Source of the DNA: Sorex araneus
Lineage: Eukaryota; Chordata; Mammalia; Eulipotyphla; Soricidae
Direction of reading: 5' to 3'
Length of the DNA: 64,000 bases
Assembly: GCF_027595985.1 (NCBI RefSeq)
Contig: NC_073302.1
Span: 99,101,234-99,165,233, forward strand
Shown: positions 50,001 to 64,000 of the stretch, piece by piece
Numbering within the stretch: position 1 is the first letter of the stretch
How the letters are laid out: each line of letters begins with the position of its first letter
Translations under genes and position numbers: made by a program
The notes under the pieces: model-generated
What the model saw: the letters and a program-made list of their open reading frames with translations, nothing else
What the model was told of the DNA's origin: nothing
Databases searched by the model: none

Positions 50001-50388
50001 GCATTTTACTCAAGTGAGAGAAGGAATCTGTAGTTCGGACCTCTGTTGACGATCAAGAATCAGGGATGCTGTGTCGTTTGCCAAGACATTGAAAATCAGA
50101 TGGGCTGGTCTTGTAATGCGATTTAGAGATGACCACTGGACTAGAGCTGTTATCGACTCAATTCCATGGGATGTCAAAAGGATGTGTGGCCTCCCACCAA
50201 CGAGACAGTCAGATTTCTTCCTCAAAACCCTGAACAAACGGTTTGAGGCTCTTTGTGTTTCTGAAGTGAGCAAATACCATTGGGCTACACTAGCACATGA
50301 CAGGGATGAATGGCAACATCAGTGGCACCTGCTCGAGCAAGTCGAAGATCAACTGGATGACAAATGACACAAGTGATTATTGAGTTCA
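47017..50388 (+). mobile_element. RTE-clade LINE (RTE1_Sar-like), copy 3, inactive
   Basis: This is the best preserved copy. The 5'UTR runs to the ATG at 47479 (MAALRITKERLIKS). The endonuclease shows FNAHTLASEAS, a GDFNAKIG-type region near 47970, NEIDHIIFN near 48160 and MGSDHHLL near 48236. The reverse transcriptase shows APGPDKVRPEHLKN, FIDLKKAFDSIE near 49255, a GDT-SPK motif near 49435 and an intact CFADDIVLITP near 49550. The C-terminus is IRWAGLVMRF...WATLAHDRDEW. Defects include TAG at 47904, TGA at 48124 and several frameshifts. Imperfect repeats ctgatgatttcttc (47003) and ctgattatttcctc (50389) are the probable target duplication. Confidence 0.88.
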
Positions 50389-51047
50389 CTGATTATTTCC
50401 TCTGCAGCTCTTCGGATCTGTCATTTCAGATTGCAGTCTTTTCCTTTCCCTGCATACTCCACTGAAGGCCTTGGTTATTATTTCTTTGAGCTGAACATCA
50501 GCATTATGGCGTCTCTAAGTTCCTTTTCTGAGAGGCTATGTAGCTGGTCAGAGCTGCAAAAGCTGGCTGGGCTTTCTGGCCTTTTCTCTGCCATCACTGA
50601 GTTTGGAGGGCTTCTACTGCTGCTTCTTCACTACAAGTGCTGTGCTCTAAGGGTTATGGAGGAACTTCTGGTTTTGTACTTCCAAGTTCCTCATCCTGTC
50701 CCTTTAGTTTCAGCTCTTGAGTATAGTTCATCAGCCAGAGAACCTTGAAGATTCTGCCCCCTCCTACCCCCACCTCCAGGTCAAGATTTCCCAAGAGTTT
50801 TGTGGTTGTCTGGCTCCACCTAGTGCCTGTGTGTGGAACTCCCTAGGACATAGGGACTCCTCAGAAGGCTAATTTTTATGCTTTCTGTTGTGGGGGTAAG
50901 CAAGCTGTTCACAGCCTTTCCACAGCTATCTCTATGGCCCCATTGGGCTTCAACTGACAGCAGTTGCAGTATCTTAAACTTCCCTACCTCTCCCCCACCC
51001 AGTGACTTCATGGTTCAGAACTCCTTTAAGAAGCTGTTGTTTCCAAC
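50389..51047 (-). mobile_element. Probable L1 5' region (reverse)
   Basis: C/T-rich, higher GC sequence with an antisense open frame (50380-50748). It seems continuous with 46900-47016 once RTE copy 3 is removed. Assignment rests on composition and context only. Confidence 0.4.
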
Positions 51048-51676
51048 CCGAGTGCCCTAAAATAGATGACTGGTTAAAGAAACTTTGGTACATCTACACA
51101 ATGGAATACTATGCAGCTGTTAGGAGAGATGAAGTCATGAAATTTGCTTATAAATGGATAAACATGGAGAGTATCATGCTAAGTGAAATGAGTCAGAAAG
51201 AGAGGGACAGACATAGAGGGAGTGCACTCATTTGTGGAGTGTAAGGTAACATCACATGAGGCTGACACACAAGGACAGTAGATACAAGGGCCAGGAGGAT
51301 TGCCCATAGCTGGGAGCCTGCTTCATGAGTGGAGGGGAAAAGGCAGATGGAATAGAGAAGGGATCACTAAGAAAATGATGGCTGGAGGAACCAGTTGGGA
51401 TGGGAGATGCATGCCAAAAGTAGATAATGGACCAAACATGATGACTTCTCAGTGTCTATGTTGCAAACTATAATGCCCAAAAGAAGAGAGAGAATATGGG
51501 GAATATTATCAGCCATAGAGGCAGGGGGAGGGTGGGAAAGGGGGGATATACCCGGGATATTGTTGGTGGGGAATGCGCACTGGTAGAGGGATGGGTGTTT
51601 GATCATTGTGAGATTGTAACCCAAACATGGAATCTTGTAACTATCTCATGGTGATTCAATAATATTCAAAAAAAAG
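51048..51676 (+). mobile_element. L1 3' end insertion
   Basis: End of ORF2 (IYTMEYYAAVRRDEVMKFAYK near 51095, shortened), 3'UTR and A-rich tail. Imperfect duplication agaagctgttgtttccaac / agaagctattgtttcaac (51029, 51677). Confidence 0.87.
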
Positions 51677-51699
51677 AGAAGCTATTGTTTCAACACAGA

Positions 51700-52840
51700 A
51701 ATGCTCTAGGGCCCTTTACAGAATTTTGCACTTTCTCTGTTGGCCTGTTTACAGACTAAAACTTGTTTATATTATGTTCCCTTGTTTCCTAATGTAGATC
51801 ATAAGGTTTCTTTCTTGGTAAACTTCCCAGCAGCTATTTCTTTTATAATGTTTAATAGTTTTTGGTGTACATGCAGGTCTTTTGTCTTTTATCTTATCTT
51901 TAATACCAGGTATGCTATCTTTTCATTCAAGTGTGAGATACTTTTCAAAATTTCACATTTCCCCAATTCATTTTTTATGTATTTACATGTATTGATTTTA
52001 TATTCTGCCACTTTACCAAGCATGTTAATCATTTGGAAGATTGGACTCTCTGTGTGTGTGTGTTTCTACATACTGTGTCCTTTTCTTCTAGTTTCTCTAT
52101 TATTTAGTTGTTTATATAGGTGCTACAATCCTTTGTATTTCCTCAGCATCAATTGTAACATTCCCTCTTTTATTTCTGATCCTTCCCTCTCCCCGCTTTA
52201 TTTTAACAGCATGCTTTACAAAGCTGTTCATGATGCTTTTTCACAAACATTCAGTATTCCTAAATGAGTCCCACCTCCACTGCCTTTCTTCCATTGACTC
52301 CATTTCCCCAACCACCCCTCAAGGTTTCTTCCCCTTAGCAGGCCCACATTTATTTTATGTTGCTTGTTCCCACTAAATGGTTAATGGAATGATCAAAACA
52401 TACTTTAATAAAAGAAAAATTTTGAAAATTGTTATATGGGAACATTAAGTCCTTGTCTGAAGGTTTACTAAGCTGTTGTTGCAAGTTAAGCTTTCTGTGT
52501 TAATGTTTTTGTTCATTAAGCTTAGGCACCTTCTATGCTATTTTCCATCCAATCTGCTGTGTTCCTACTAAGATGTTAGTATTTTAGAGCTTGGAGATGA
52601 CATGTAGCCATAAATGTGTCTGCACACTTCAGAAAATCCAAAACATTTAACTTGGCCATCTGTTCAAAGGTATGGCGGCAGCTGCTGAGGCCGAGTGCAG
52701 CTTCTGGGGTTTTGCAGGGCAGGGGCTTGGCCTCACCCCCTCTCAAGATCATCTCAGAGGTCTCAACCAGGACTGAGTATCTGAGAATTTTTTTTGGATA
52801 ATTGATCTCTCATCTTAAAAATGGTTTTTTAAAATTAAAT
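51700..52840. other. Old reverse L1-like and unassigned sequence
   Basis: 51780-52080 resembles reverse L1. 52660-52780 is GC-richer (ggcggcagctgctgaggcc) with no supported gene. Confidence 0.35.
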
Positions 52841-52844
52841 CACT

Positions 52845-53095
52845 GTGACGACTGCAGCAATAGCACAGCGGATAGGGCGTTTGCCTTGCACGCGGCCAAC
52901 TCGGTTTCGATTCCTCCATCCATCTCGGAGAGCCTGGCAAGCTACCGAGAGTATCCTGCCCGAATGGCAGAGCCTGGCGAGCTACCCATGGCATGTTCGA
53001 TATGCCAAAAACAGTAACAAATCTCACAATGGAGACATTACAGGTGCCTGCTAGAGCAAATTAATTTGAACAATGGAATGACAGTGATACAGTGC
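52845..53095 (+). repeat. Long SINE (RTE-tailed)
   Basis: Complete head (tagcacagcggatagggcg, B box ggtttcgattcc), two gcctggc-agctac units and an RTE-like tail ending cagtgatacagtgcagtg. Confidence 0.88.
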
Positions 53096-53097
53096 AG

Positions 53098-53475
53098 TGA
53101 GAAAGTTACAAAGTTGTTCCAACACCCATCCCTTCACCAGTGTACATTTCCCACCATTAATATCCCCAGTTTCCTTCCCACTCTCAATCCCACTCTGCTT
53201 TCATCATCATCTTCTTCCTTTTCTTCTCCCTCTCACTCTCCTCCTCCTCCTCCTCCTCCTCCTCCTCCTCCTCCTCCTCCTCCTCCTCCTCCTCCTCCTC
53301 CTCCTCCTCCTCCGTCTCATCAGCTGTGGACCAGGCCTCCTGGCCTTAATTTCTACTGTCCTTCAGTAATAGGCTCATACTGTGTTTTTTGGTTTTTTTC
53401 TATATCCCACACAGAATAAGTGCAATCATTCTATGTCTGACTCTCTCCTTCTGACTCATTTTATGCTGAGTGAAA
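53098..53475 (-). mobile_element. L1 3' end (reverse) with expanded (CTC)n
   Basis: Begins with reverse L1 tail words (gttacaaagttgttccaacacccatc). A pure CTC run at about 53238-53313 sits where other copies have the G-rich (here C-rich) 3'UTR stretch. The Pro/Leu/Ser-rich frames here are artefacts. Confidence 0.75.
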
Positions 53476-53939
53476 TCAGATAGTTGATCTCTTTCAAGAT
53501 TTATTTCTGAGTCTTTGAAACAGGTCTGGTAGATGAGCTTACATGATGGCAGTGGTGTGACCTGGGTGTTTCACCAGCAATAATCCTTTCCAAATTTCAT
53601 GTTCTATAATAGAGAAATTCAGGTAGTCACTAATTCTCACTTATGATTTAACTTAGGAATGAACTTCCCATTACTCTTCTTTTAATATTGCTAAATAGTT
53701 TGATCAAATAATATAATGTTGTAACTGGAATGGTGGAGCAGAAAGCAGAAAGTCTATTTTTGATTTTTATTACTTTATTTTCTATTTATTTTTTATTTTT
53801 ATTCTCTTTATTTTTTTTAGTCTCTTTATTTTTAGTCTCTTTATTTTTTACTTGGTGATTCTAGCAAGGGTTTTAAAAATGATTTTAGTATTGCTTTTAA
53901 ATACCAATTATTCTTTTCTTTTCCTTTAACATCATTTAT

Positions 53940-54278
53940 TGTCCCGTCCCGTGGGACCAAGTTACTCAGGGTGTGAAATAGCAAGGGCGAGAAAGAAGAG
54001 GGAGACCAAGCAAGAAACTGTTGTCAAGGTCTCGTTTATTGAAGGAAAGTATACAGAATATATAGGCTGAGGGCAAGGCTTTTGCAAGGGGACCAGGGTG
54101 GATCACGCGGGGCATTTGCATAAGGGGGATCAGTAGACTGGAACATGATATGCCTGTCATCTTTGTGGGTTTCGCCCTTGGTACAGGATGTCTGTTTCAG
54201 AATACAATATCTTGGTGGGCACTCCCTGTCTGGGGAAATGGCTAAGTTCTCCTTTTCCCAGGGTCTCGGTCCCCCGCA
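53940..54278 (-). mobile_element. Solo LTR with 6-bp target duplication
   Basis: A 339 bp unit starts TGTCCCGTCCC and ends CCCCCGCA, flanked on both sides by atttat (53934-53939 and 54279-54284). On the minus strand it contains AATAAACGAG, a likely poly(A) signal. The TG...CA ends, the 6 bp duplication and the absence of internal genes support a solo LTR, probably of the ERV2 (ERVK-like) class. Confidence 0.75.
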
Positions 54279-54284
54279 ATTTAT

Positions 54285-55384
54285 TTGCTTCCAATTTTAT
54301 TAATTTTTCTCTGCTAAATGAAATAGAAATTCTCTTTTTATTCTTTTATTATTTCTTCTTCAACTTAGAAAATATTTAGAAACGTGAGTATGACCCAAAA
54401 AGCAAAAAAGAAAAAGCCAAAAGAAATATTTTAAAGCAATATTTAATTTGGTCTCCACATTAGGTGAATGCCATTATGATTAGAGAGATGTGTGGTCTGT
54501 TTTAAACTTCATCTACTTATTAAATCTTCTTCACACAGGTCCCAATATGGAATCTATTCTTGAAATATCTCTTGTACACTTAAGAAGATTTTGAATTAAT
54601 ATCTTTTTGGATAAAATTCTTTTTGTGTGTATCTATTAATTCCTTTACTTAATGTCTTTTTCTTATCAATTTTTATGTGAGGCTTTCCCATTGATGTATG
54701 TTGTAAGTGGCATTTTGAGATTATCTACAATTACTGTGTTGTTGCCAATACACCCTCGGGGTGTATTGGTAATATTTTTTGTATATTTTTGTATGTTAAA
54801 GAGTGTTTAATATATGTTGTGTACATAAATATGATGAACATTATATATTCTTGATGAATTAACCCTTGATTAATACATAATATCCATCATCTTAGGACAC
54901 CTTTTTGAATGAAATTGTATTTGATTAAAAATATAAAAGTATTTCCTCCTCTTTGTATTATTGAATTAAAACATTTTGAACGAAGCCACAACTCACTATG
55001 AGTTTATTTGTCTTAATTATGGATGATATTTCCTACTTTTTAATCCATCTAGCACCTCTCTTTAATTAAAAATTTACTGATTATTGATGCACGAGGCTTA
55101 TCTACTTGCATCTTATCTTTTGTTTTCTGGTTATTTATATTCCTGAACTTTTTCTCTATTTCACATGATTTTCTTTATCCTAATGACTTTATTTCTTTTA
55201 AGTGTCTTTGTTCTAGATTTTAATTTTGTGTTTACTCTAAGGGTTGTATCAAGCCTACTGTATCTTAGAAAATGGTCTTTTTTGAATATTATTATCAGTT
55301 CATCATTATTTAATTATATAAGATTTATCTTTTTTCCCCTCCCCCTTGGTGTTATGTTTTCTTCTCATATTCCTGTTTTTAAGC
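54285..55384. other. AT-rich, probably old L1; no gene
   Basis: Long T-rich stretches resembling reverse L1, without clear landmarks. Confidence 0.35.
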
Positions 55385-55520
55385 AGAGGGCAGGATATTG
55401 GGCTACACCAGCAGTGCTTAAGGTCTGTTTCTGACTGTGTACCCAGGAGTGACCCTTTGTGACCTCAGGAGTGCCAGGAATTAGAACCAGGGTTGGTAAA
55501 TACCTGGTTTATCACATAGT
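55385..55520 (-). repeat. Shrew SINE (old)
   Basis: cagtgcttaaggtctgtttctg, gtgccaggaattagaaccagg (reverse B box) and a degraded head. Confidence 0.5.
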
Positions 55521-55714
55521 ACTTTTTATGTTCCTTCTTCTTTATGTCTAGTTACTATCTGCTCAAAGGTTTTTGTTATTTTGTTTCTTCTTTTCATGTA
55601 GATTTATTTTCCAGATTTCTTGTCCAACAGGTCTGTGTGGTGAAAACCTATTAGGTCTTGCCTGCCTGAGAAAATTATTATTTTTCCATCACATTTAAAT
55701 GATAATTTTAAACT

Positions 55715-56205
55715 TTTGTTTTGCTTTTTCTGGGGCACACCCAGTGTTTCTCAGGGCTTATTCTTGGCTCTTGCTCAGCTTACTCTTGACAGGCTTGTGG
55801 GGGATCATGTGAGGGATCACTCGGGATGGTAGGTGCGTGCTGAAAGTAGACTATTGACCAAACATGATGGCTGCTTAGTCCTATATTGCAAACCACAACA
55901 CCCAGAGAGAGTAAGAGGGAATGTGCCTGCCACAGAGGCAGGGGGTGGGGAGGGGTGGGGGTAAGGGGTGAGGGTGGCGGAGAAACACTGGAAACATTGG
56001 TGGTAAAGAAAGGGCACTAGTGGAGGGATGGGTATTCAAACATTGATTGAAATGTAATCATGAAAATTTGTAAGTTTGTAACTGTATCTCATGGTGATTC
56101 ACTAAAATAAGTTTTTAAAAAAGAAAAGAAAAAGGGAAAAAAACAATTTGGCGACATTCAATGCAAGTTTCCTACCCACTGTGCTATCGAGGGGGCCCAC
56201 TGAAT
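55715..56205 (-). repeat. Old SINE split by an L1 3' end
   Basis: SINE distal half at 55715-55800 (ggggcacacccagtgtttctcagg) and head half at 56150-56205 (cctacccactgtgctatcga). In between (about 55805-56130) lies a forward L1 3'UTR with a strong G-run and an A-rich tail. Confidence 0.75.
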
Positions 56206-56569
56206 GACACTTTTGCAGAGTAAACTATCTAAGTGGTAGATTTTATCTTTTACTTGTTGTGAATATGTCAAACACTAACCTGTGGTGTTTCTGTTGAGAA
56301 TTCTGACAAAGTTTGATATAGTCACCCCTATATATTATGTTTCTTTACTGTAGATGCCTTACAATCAACTTTGCTACTGGTATTTGATATTTTAGCAATA
56401 ATATGTTTTGGTTAGGTCATTTTGGTATTTGGGGGAGTATTTTGGGGAGTCTGACATGGGACCCACGGAACATTCCTGGTAAGACTTGGCAGTAATATGA
56501 GCTGTATAGTTTAGTGATTTTCTTTAAAATTTAATTATTTTTCTGCTTTTGTTGTGTGATCAGCAATTT

Positions 56570-56760
56570 TTTTCTTTTATATTTTTGATCACACTTGGTG
56601 GTGCTCAGAGTTTACTCCTGGCTTTGCACTCAGAGATCACTTCTGATGAGGATTGTATAAGTATGTTGGGGATGGACTGAGCTATCAGGACGAGCACATG
56701 TAGACTTTACCTTACTACAGACAGGAACATTTTCCCCTTCATGATGCCTTCAGGAAATAA
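56570..56760 (-). repeat. Shrew SINE (old)
   Basis: gatcacacttggtggtgctcagag, ctcctggctttgcactcagag and a degraded head. Confidence 0.55.
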
Positions 56761-57081
56761 TTTCAGTATGTTGAAAGGGGAAGTTTTCCTTTTCTCATAG
56801 AAGCCTGGCTAGTCTTTGGCATGCAGATCTCAAGTGCTAGCTAGGCCTGATCTTTGACATTGTAGATTGCAAGCTCTGGCCCAGCCTAGTCTTTGGGATG
56901 TAGGTTTCAGGTGTTGCCTAGTTTGTAATTGAAATGTAGATTTCATGTGGCAGCCCAGCCTTGTCTTTTGGATGTAAATCCAAATGCTTGTAGCCCAAGA
57001 AAGGTTTTGGTTTTGGTTTTGTATCTTCTTTCAGGAGGCAAAAATTATGGCCTGCAGATGGAAGGAAACAATACATATTCT

Positions 57082-57377
57082 TTTTTTTTAAATTATTTTT
57101 TATTGAATCACTGTGAAATACAGTTACAAAGTTTTCATATTTGATCCACCACCAAACCCCCGCATACCCGCCCTCCCACTCTCTCTCTCTGCCTGTGTGG
57201 CAGACATTTTTCACTTTACTCTTTCCTTACTTTGATTACATTCAATTTTCAACAGGAATCTCACTATTATTATTTGGAGGTTTTCCTCCAACAGTCGGAC
57301 ATGCTGGATGGCATCAATAGATTGTATGTTTTCATTTTTCAGAAAAGGTTGCACAGCCGCTAACTCGGCCTCACGGT
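57082..57377 (-). mobile_element. Composite non-autonomous retroposon with L1 tail, copy 2
   Basis: 296 bp between aacaatacatattct (57067-57081) and aacaatgcatattct (57378-57392). Minus strand: a body sharing ccaaataataatagtgag-type sequence with copy 1, then the L1 3' end. Its extreme 5' part differs from copy 1. Confidence 0.7.
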
Positions 57378-57599
57378 AACAATGCATATTCTACTCAATG
57401 TTCTTCCTGTAACTTCTTTTGATGCCTTTGGTGATGTCACTGTATTGCACCCTTTAGAGGTACCATGATCAATAAAAGGAGATCATGAGGCTCTCTACCT
57501 TTGTCACAGAGTCAGAGAGAACCTGTGCCCTCCATGACACACATTTCTTCTGCGTTCCTTGTCTCAGCGTCTCTGACCACACGAATATTCACGCAACAT

Positions 57600-57695
57600 A
57601 TACAGTGCTGCGAATTGAACCCAAGTTAGTCAGGTAAGAACCCAAGTTATATGCGAGATAAGAACCCTACCCAGTGTACTATCTCTCCAGCCCTG
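57600..57695 (-). repeat. Shrew SINE head fragment with small duplication
   Basis: gaattgaacccaagttag (reverse B box) and cccagtgtactatctctccagccc. The phrase aagaacccaagttat is partly repeated. Confidence 0.55.
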
Positions 57696-58119
57696 AGATC
57701 AGAAATTTGTCACTAACTACCAGATGTCGTAAAATTTAAACTCTTACAAGTAAAGTGTTGGAATATTGTTTTCTTCCAAATAGATTTTGTTTTGTTCTAG
57801 AGTTAGTTAAGGACCTTATAATTAGGTTAATCCTTTTCTATATTTTTGCTTAATTTTTGTCCAAAGAGCTTTGTTCTGTCACTAATTTGGTTCCAGTACC
57901 GAGACTATACTCTTGTGAGGGATATAATGGACCTCATATTAGGAGTTAACTCTTACTCACCGTTTTTTAGTAAACCATTCATAATCTCATGTCAATTCGG
58001 AGAATTGTTTTGTTTAGTCTTTGTAGTGGTTCGTTTCACAGCTTGCATTGTTCTCATAAATCTATGTGTATATGCTATCTAGGTGTAGAGCCCTGCCCCA
58101 GGCTTCTGGAATTCATTCA

Positions 58120-58330
58120 ATTTTCAACTATCATTGTCATAGCAGCCCCTTCTTTATCTTAACTGCCCTCTTCCCCTTCCCCCACTGTGATAGGCTTCCA
58201 ACCATGGGCAGTCCTCCTGGCCCTAATTTCTATTCTCCTTGAGTAATGGTCTCATGCTGCAGTTTTTTCTTTCTTATATCCCACAAATGAGTGCAATCAT
58301 TCTATGTCTGACTCTCTCCAGATTTTGCTG
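58120..58330 (-). mobile_element. L1 3' fragment (reverse)
   Basis: caaatgagtgcaatcattctatgtctgac-type words shared with other reverse L1 3' regions of this window. Confidence 0.5.
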
Positions 58331-59720
58331 TCTTAAACCTTTTCTCTCAGGGGTCTCTCAAAGAACTTACTAGAGTTTTACGTTATGTAGTTAAGTCTCC
58401 ACAAAGTCTGGCTAACTCTGTTCCTGTCAGTGATGTTTTTCAGCCAGGGGCCAGAGTGCTCCCAGTGGGCTGCCAGGTTATTTCAAACGGATCACAGGAG
58501 AAAGTTGTGCACCATATAATGAGCCTAGGGGACAAACTTGTAGGACAGATGCCTCACAGGAAGTAAAGAATAATTGTATGGTGGTCACGGTGAGACAGAG
58601 GTTGAAAAACACTGCTCTTCAAGAAAGGACCAGGCGGTACCTGACCCAACCCTTTGATTGGAGTCAGTGTTCGGGGCTTGAGAGCACTTCCGGTTTAGCA
58701 CTGTAGGAGACAGGTGTGTTTTAGATACCCTGTGCTGTGCCAAGAAGTGATCAATGCTCAATACAACTTTTTAAAAATACAGGTTAAAAGAGATAAAACT
58801 ATCACCCAATCAAAATGAATAAATGAATGAGAAAAATCTATAGGTGAGAGACGTTGACCAAACTGAAGGTGGAGGTCGGTGAGTTTTATCAGCATATCTA
58901 CTGATAGCTTATTTACAGTGACAATGTGTCATCTCTGCTACTTCTTACTCTCAAAGAGGCGGCCAACTCGATTAGAGACACTCTCCTCTTTATCCTCTTC
59001 TCAGCTGACTACTGCCATGTACTGTGGGATCTCTGCTCATGGCCCAGTCATTTCCTGAAACGAAAGGAAAGAGGCAATAGTTCTCAATATTGAGTGGCAT
59101 TGTGATGTCCCTGGGAAGCCTGAAGAAAATTCTGATGGACCAGAGCTCTATTGGACATAAACCTCTGGGATTGGAAACTTGTGCTCTTTCTTCCCAGGAA
59201 TATCCTGCACATAATAAGGAACACAGATAAAAAATGATGCCCCTTAAAAACTTATTTTGCTGACTTTTTACTGATCTAAAAGGTCAGAGACTCTTTCTGT
59301 ATGTATTCATTCATTCATCAGGATTTTTTTAATTTAATGTTTACAATATTTTGCAAAAATTTCAATTCTTATGAAGTGAAATGCTTCTGTCATGAAGTGC
59401 CATCTGTCCTATGCAAGCAGCACTGGACTGCTGTGAGCCTGGAGCTGACAAGCAGGTAGAGAAACAGCTGTGTCTGTTGGACATGTCCCTGCAAAGATTC
59501 ATCTGTAATTAGCACCTACTGTAATAGGTACTAATGAGAGTACTTAGGTAATGCGTTGATTGAGCGCTAAAAATAAAAGGCCCCAGGAGGATTAAGTGTA
59601 TTCTGCTAAGCATAGCACTACACTCCCTGTGGATGTAGGAGAACCTTCTATTTGAAATGGATTTCTAGATTATTCTTCCAGTCAGTAACTTTTCTTGATT
59701 ATGCAAAACCAATAAGACAC
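58331..59720. other. Unassigned, possible old DNA transposon near 58430-58760
   Basis: The phrase gacagaggttgaaaaacactgc resembles ends of mammalian hAT-type repeats, but terminal repeats were not found. 58760-59720 shows no gene. Confidence 0.3.
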
Positions 59721-60950
59721 AAATAAGGAGTCAGAGCCAAGATGTCAGAGAAGGGAGCTATCTGAGATCACTACAGGTCCCCAAGACAAAATAAAACAAT
59801 CAAATCCAGAAATAATCTCAGATTATTACATGTGGTAGTAAAGAGAAAGAGTATGAGTCTTCACATCAGTCAGTTTTGGAAATATCTCCGTAGTGGAATC
59901 ATGAACTGGAAAATACAAGGATTCAGCTCTAGGAGAAAGAAGCAGAACCAGTGCAGGAATGAACTGTTGTCATGGAGAAGAAAGGGGAAGCTTTACTTCA
60001 CCTTCACAGACCATGAGCAATAGGGAAGATCTAGCACAACAGGTGTGATTCTGCAGCTTCCAGCAGAGAAAATTCACCCACAGCCACTCCAAGCTACACA
60101 CAGAAGCTTCTCCCTCCCGCCCTCTCCCCCACTGCAGCTGACTGCAGACATTTGCCTAGAAGAAAGGAATTTTCTCCAAAGACCAAGGAAAACATGTTCT
60201 AGTTCATGCTGCTGCCCAAATTTAAGGGTTGTGATAACAAGCTATCATGAGGTACCAGTAACTGCAAATGCTAAGATACAGCACAGCAAATTTCAGTCAT
60301 GGATGGAAGTTGCACAATATCAGTGATAGAGGTTCTCTAGGGAATTTTCTAATATATACCCTAAACTGCTACTGAAATCTGTACAAAACCATACCCTACC
60401 CTATTTCTCACAGTGAACCTCAGTGAAGAAACAGAAGAACTCACCTTAATTAATGGATAGGCCATAAAGGTCCCCAAATACAAAAGAGGTCTCTAATCTA
60501 ATTAATTTCAAAGTGACAGTGGCAGTGATGCTCATTGAATTGAGGAAATATAAAGAAGAAACTTCTAACAAAGAAATAGAAAGTATGAGTATACAATTAT
60601 ATGTCACTAAACTGAAGAGTATAGTAGGTGATATAAAATATATTAGATGAACATTAGCAGAACTATAGAAGCTGAACAAATTAGTGCACTTGAAGATGAG
60701 ACATGAAGCCATCAGTAAGGAACAGAAGAACGGTGGGGGGAAAGAAGAGATATATCGAGAGCTTAAAGATGAGTAATATCTCATGATGGAGTTCCAAGAG
60801 AAGAAAAAGAATGGGGAAGAACTATTGGTTGAAGAAATTATAGCTAATAACTCTTCACATCTAAGGATTGAGTCATATATCAAAATTTGAGAAACCCAAA
60901 AGTTTCCAAAATGAAAAATAAATCCAAGTAGACAAACAAGACAACAGTTC
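59720..60950 (+). mobile_element. L1/HAL1-like ORF1 region (old)
   Basis: A-rich sense strand with ORF1-like words (gatgatggagttccaagagaag, attatagctaataactcttcac) and many stops. Confidence 0.4.
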
Positions 60951-60954
60951 AATA

Positions 60955-61125
60955 GAGGGTCAGGGGACATAGTACACCAGGTCAGGTGTATACCTTGCAC
61001 ACAGCTGACCTAGGTTCAGTCTCCAGCACAGTATATGGTCCACCAAGTACCACCAGGAGGAATCCCTGAGTTCAGAGCCAGGAATAGTCCCATGAGCACT
61101 TCTGAATGTGGTTCATTGACAAAAA
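60955..61125 (+). repeat. Shrew SINE (old)
   Basis: gggacatagtacaccaggtcagg head, B box ggttcagtctcc and ggaatccctgagttcagagcc. Confidence 0.65.
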
Positions 61126-61329
61126 GTAAAAGAGATATAATCCTGAGAAAAGCAAATTCAAAGCAAAATTTATATACACGTATGTAAACTTCCACAATAC
61201 TCACAGATCTGTCAAAGGAAACTTTGTATAGACAACACATTGAATAAAATAGATACACAAGAAAGAATACTCTGTTAGCAAGGTTGGGGAAGTGGCTCAT
61301 GGCCACCAAATGCACGTGGCAGGAGAGAG

Positions 61330-64000
<2,671 letters not shown>

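Noticed and set aside
50380-50748. 122-codon open frame, considered as a host gene or an L1 antisense ORF
   Set aside because: No recognisable domain, in a probable L1 5' region; kept only as a repeat remark.
51740-52267. 175-codon + strand open frame
   Set aside because: Phe/Leu/Cys-rich frame in T-rich, L1-like antisense DNA; typical chance frame.
53066-53419. Proline-rich or leucine-rich open frame
   Set aside because: Produced by a CTC repeat inside a reverse L1 3' end.

Overview
This is a mammalian genomic window, and the repeats point to a shrew (Sorex or a close relative). It carries the shrew tRNA-derived SINE (SOR type), many L1 copies with one shared 3' tail, and three long copies of an RTE-clade LINE that I recognise as RTE1_Sar, described from Sorex araneus. 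There is no operon-like organisation, CRISPR array or free-standing tRNA/rRNA gene. Almost every open frame is either a piece of a dead retrotransposon or an artefact of a microsatellite.

One host gene is visible: the 3' end of a septin on the + strand, best matched to SEPTIN10. Three exons (6566-6698, 11538-11725, 13699 onward) encode the end of the C-terminal coiled coil and a short tail ending in a stop at 13712-13714. A 3'UTR follows with AATAAA signals near 14609 and 14635. The sequence before 6566 is intron. The first visible complete intron begins with GC instead of GT. Everything after about 14.7 kb is intergenic and built from repeats.

Layout: 1-6.5 kb, LTR-like repeat, L1 and RTE copy 1 (minus) inside a septin intron; 6.5-14.7 kb, septin exons and 3'UTR with SINE-rich introns; 14.7-29 kb, stacked L1s with SINEs, including an L1 holding a second, 98% identical copy of part of the septin 3'UTR; 29.8-33.2 kb, RTE copy 2 (minus); 33.5 kb, a TTCC microsatellite; 34.3-35.3 kb, a complete non-autonomous RTE derivative with foreign, coding-like sequence inside; 35.3-46 kb, nested L1/LTR/SINE stack; 47.0-50.4 kb, RTE copy 3 (plus); 51-64 kb, L1 fragments, a solo LTR, SINEs and TTTC and TCC microsatellites.

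The most interesting story is the relation between the RTE and the SINEs. The body of the long SINE subtype matches the RTE 5'UTR, and its 3' end matches the last codons and tail of the RTE. The window also holds intermediate, internally deleted RTE derivatives. This parallels the BovB / BDDF / Bov-tA series of ruminants. Other items worth following are a SINE with a twin-priming-like inversion, a composite retroposon family that shares the L1 tail, and an LTR with about 100 bp inverted ends.
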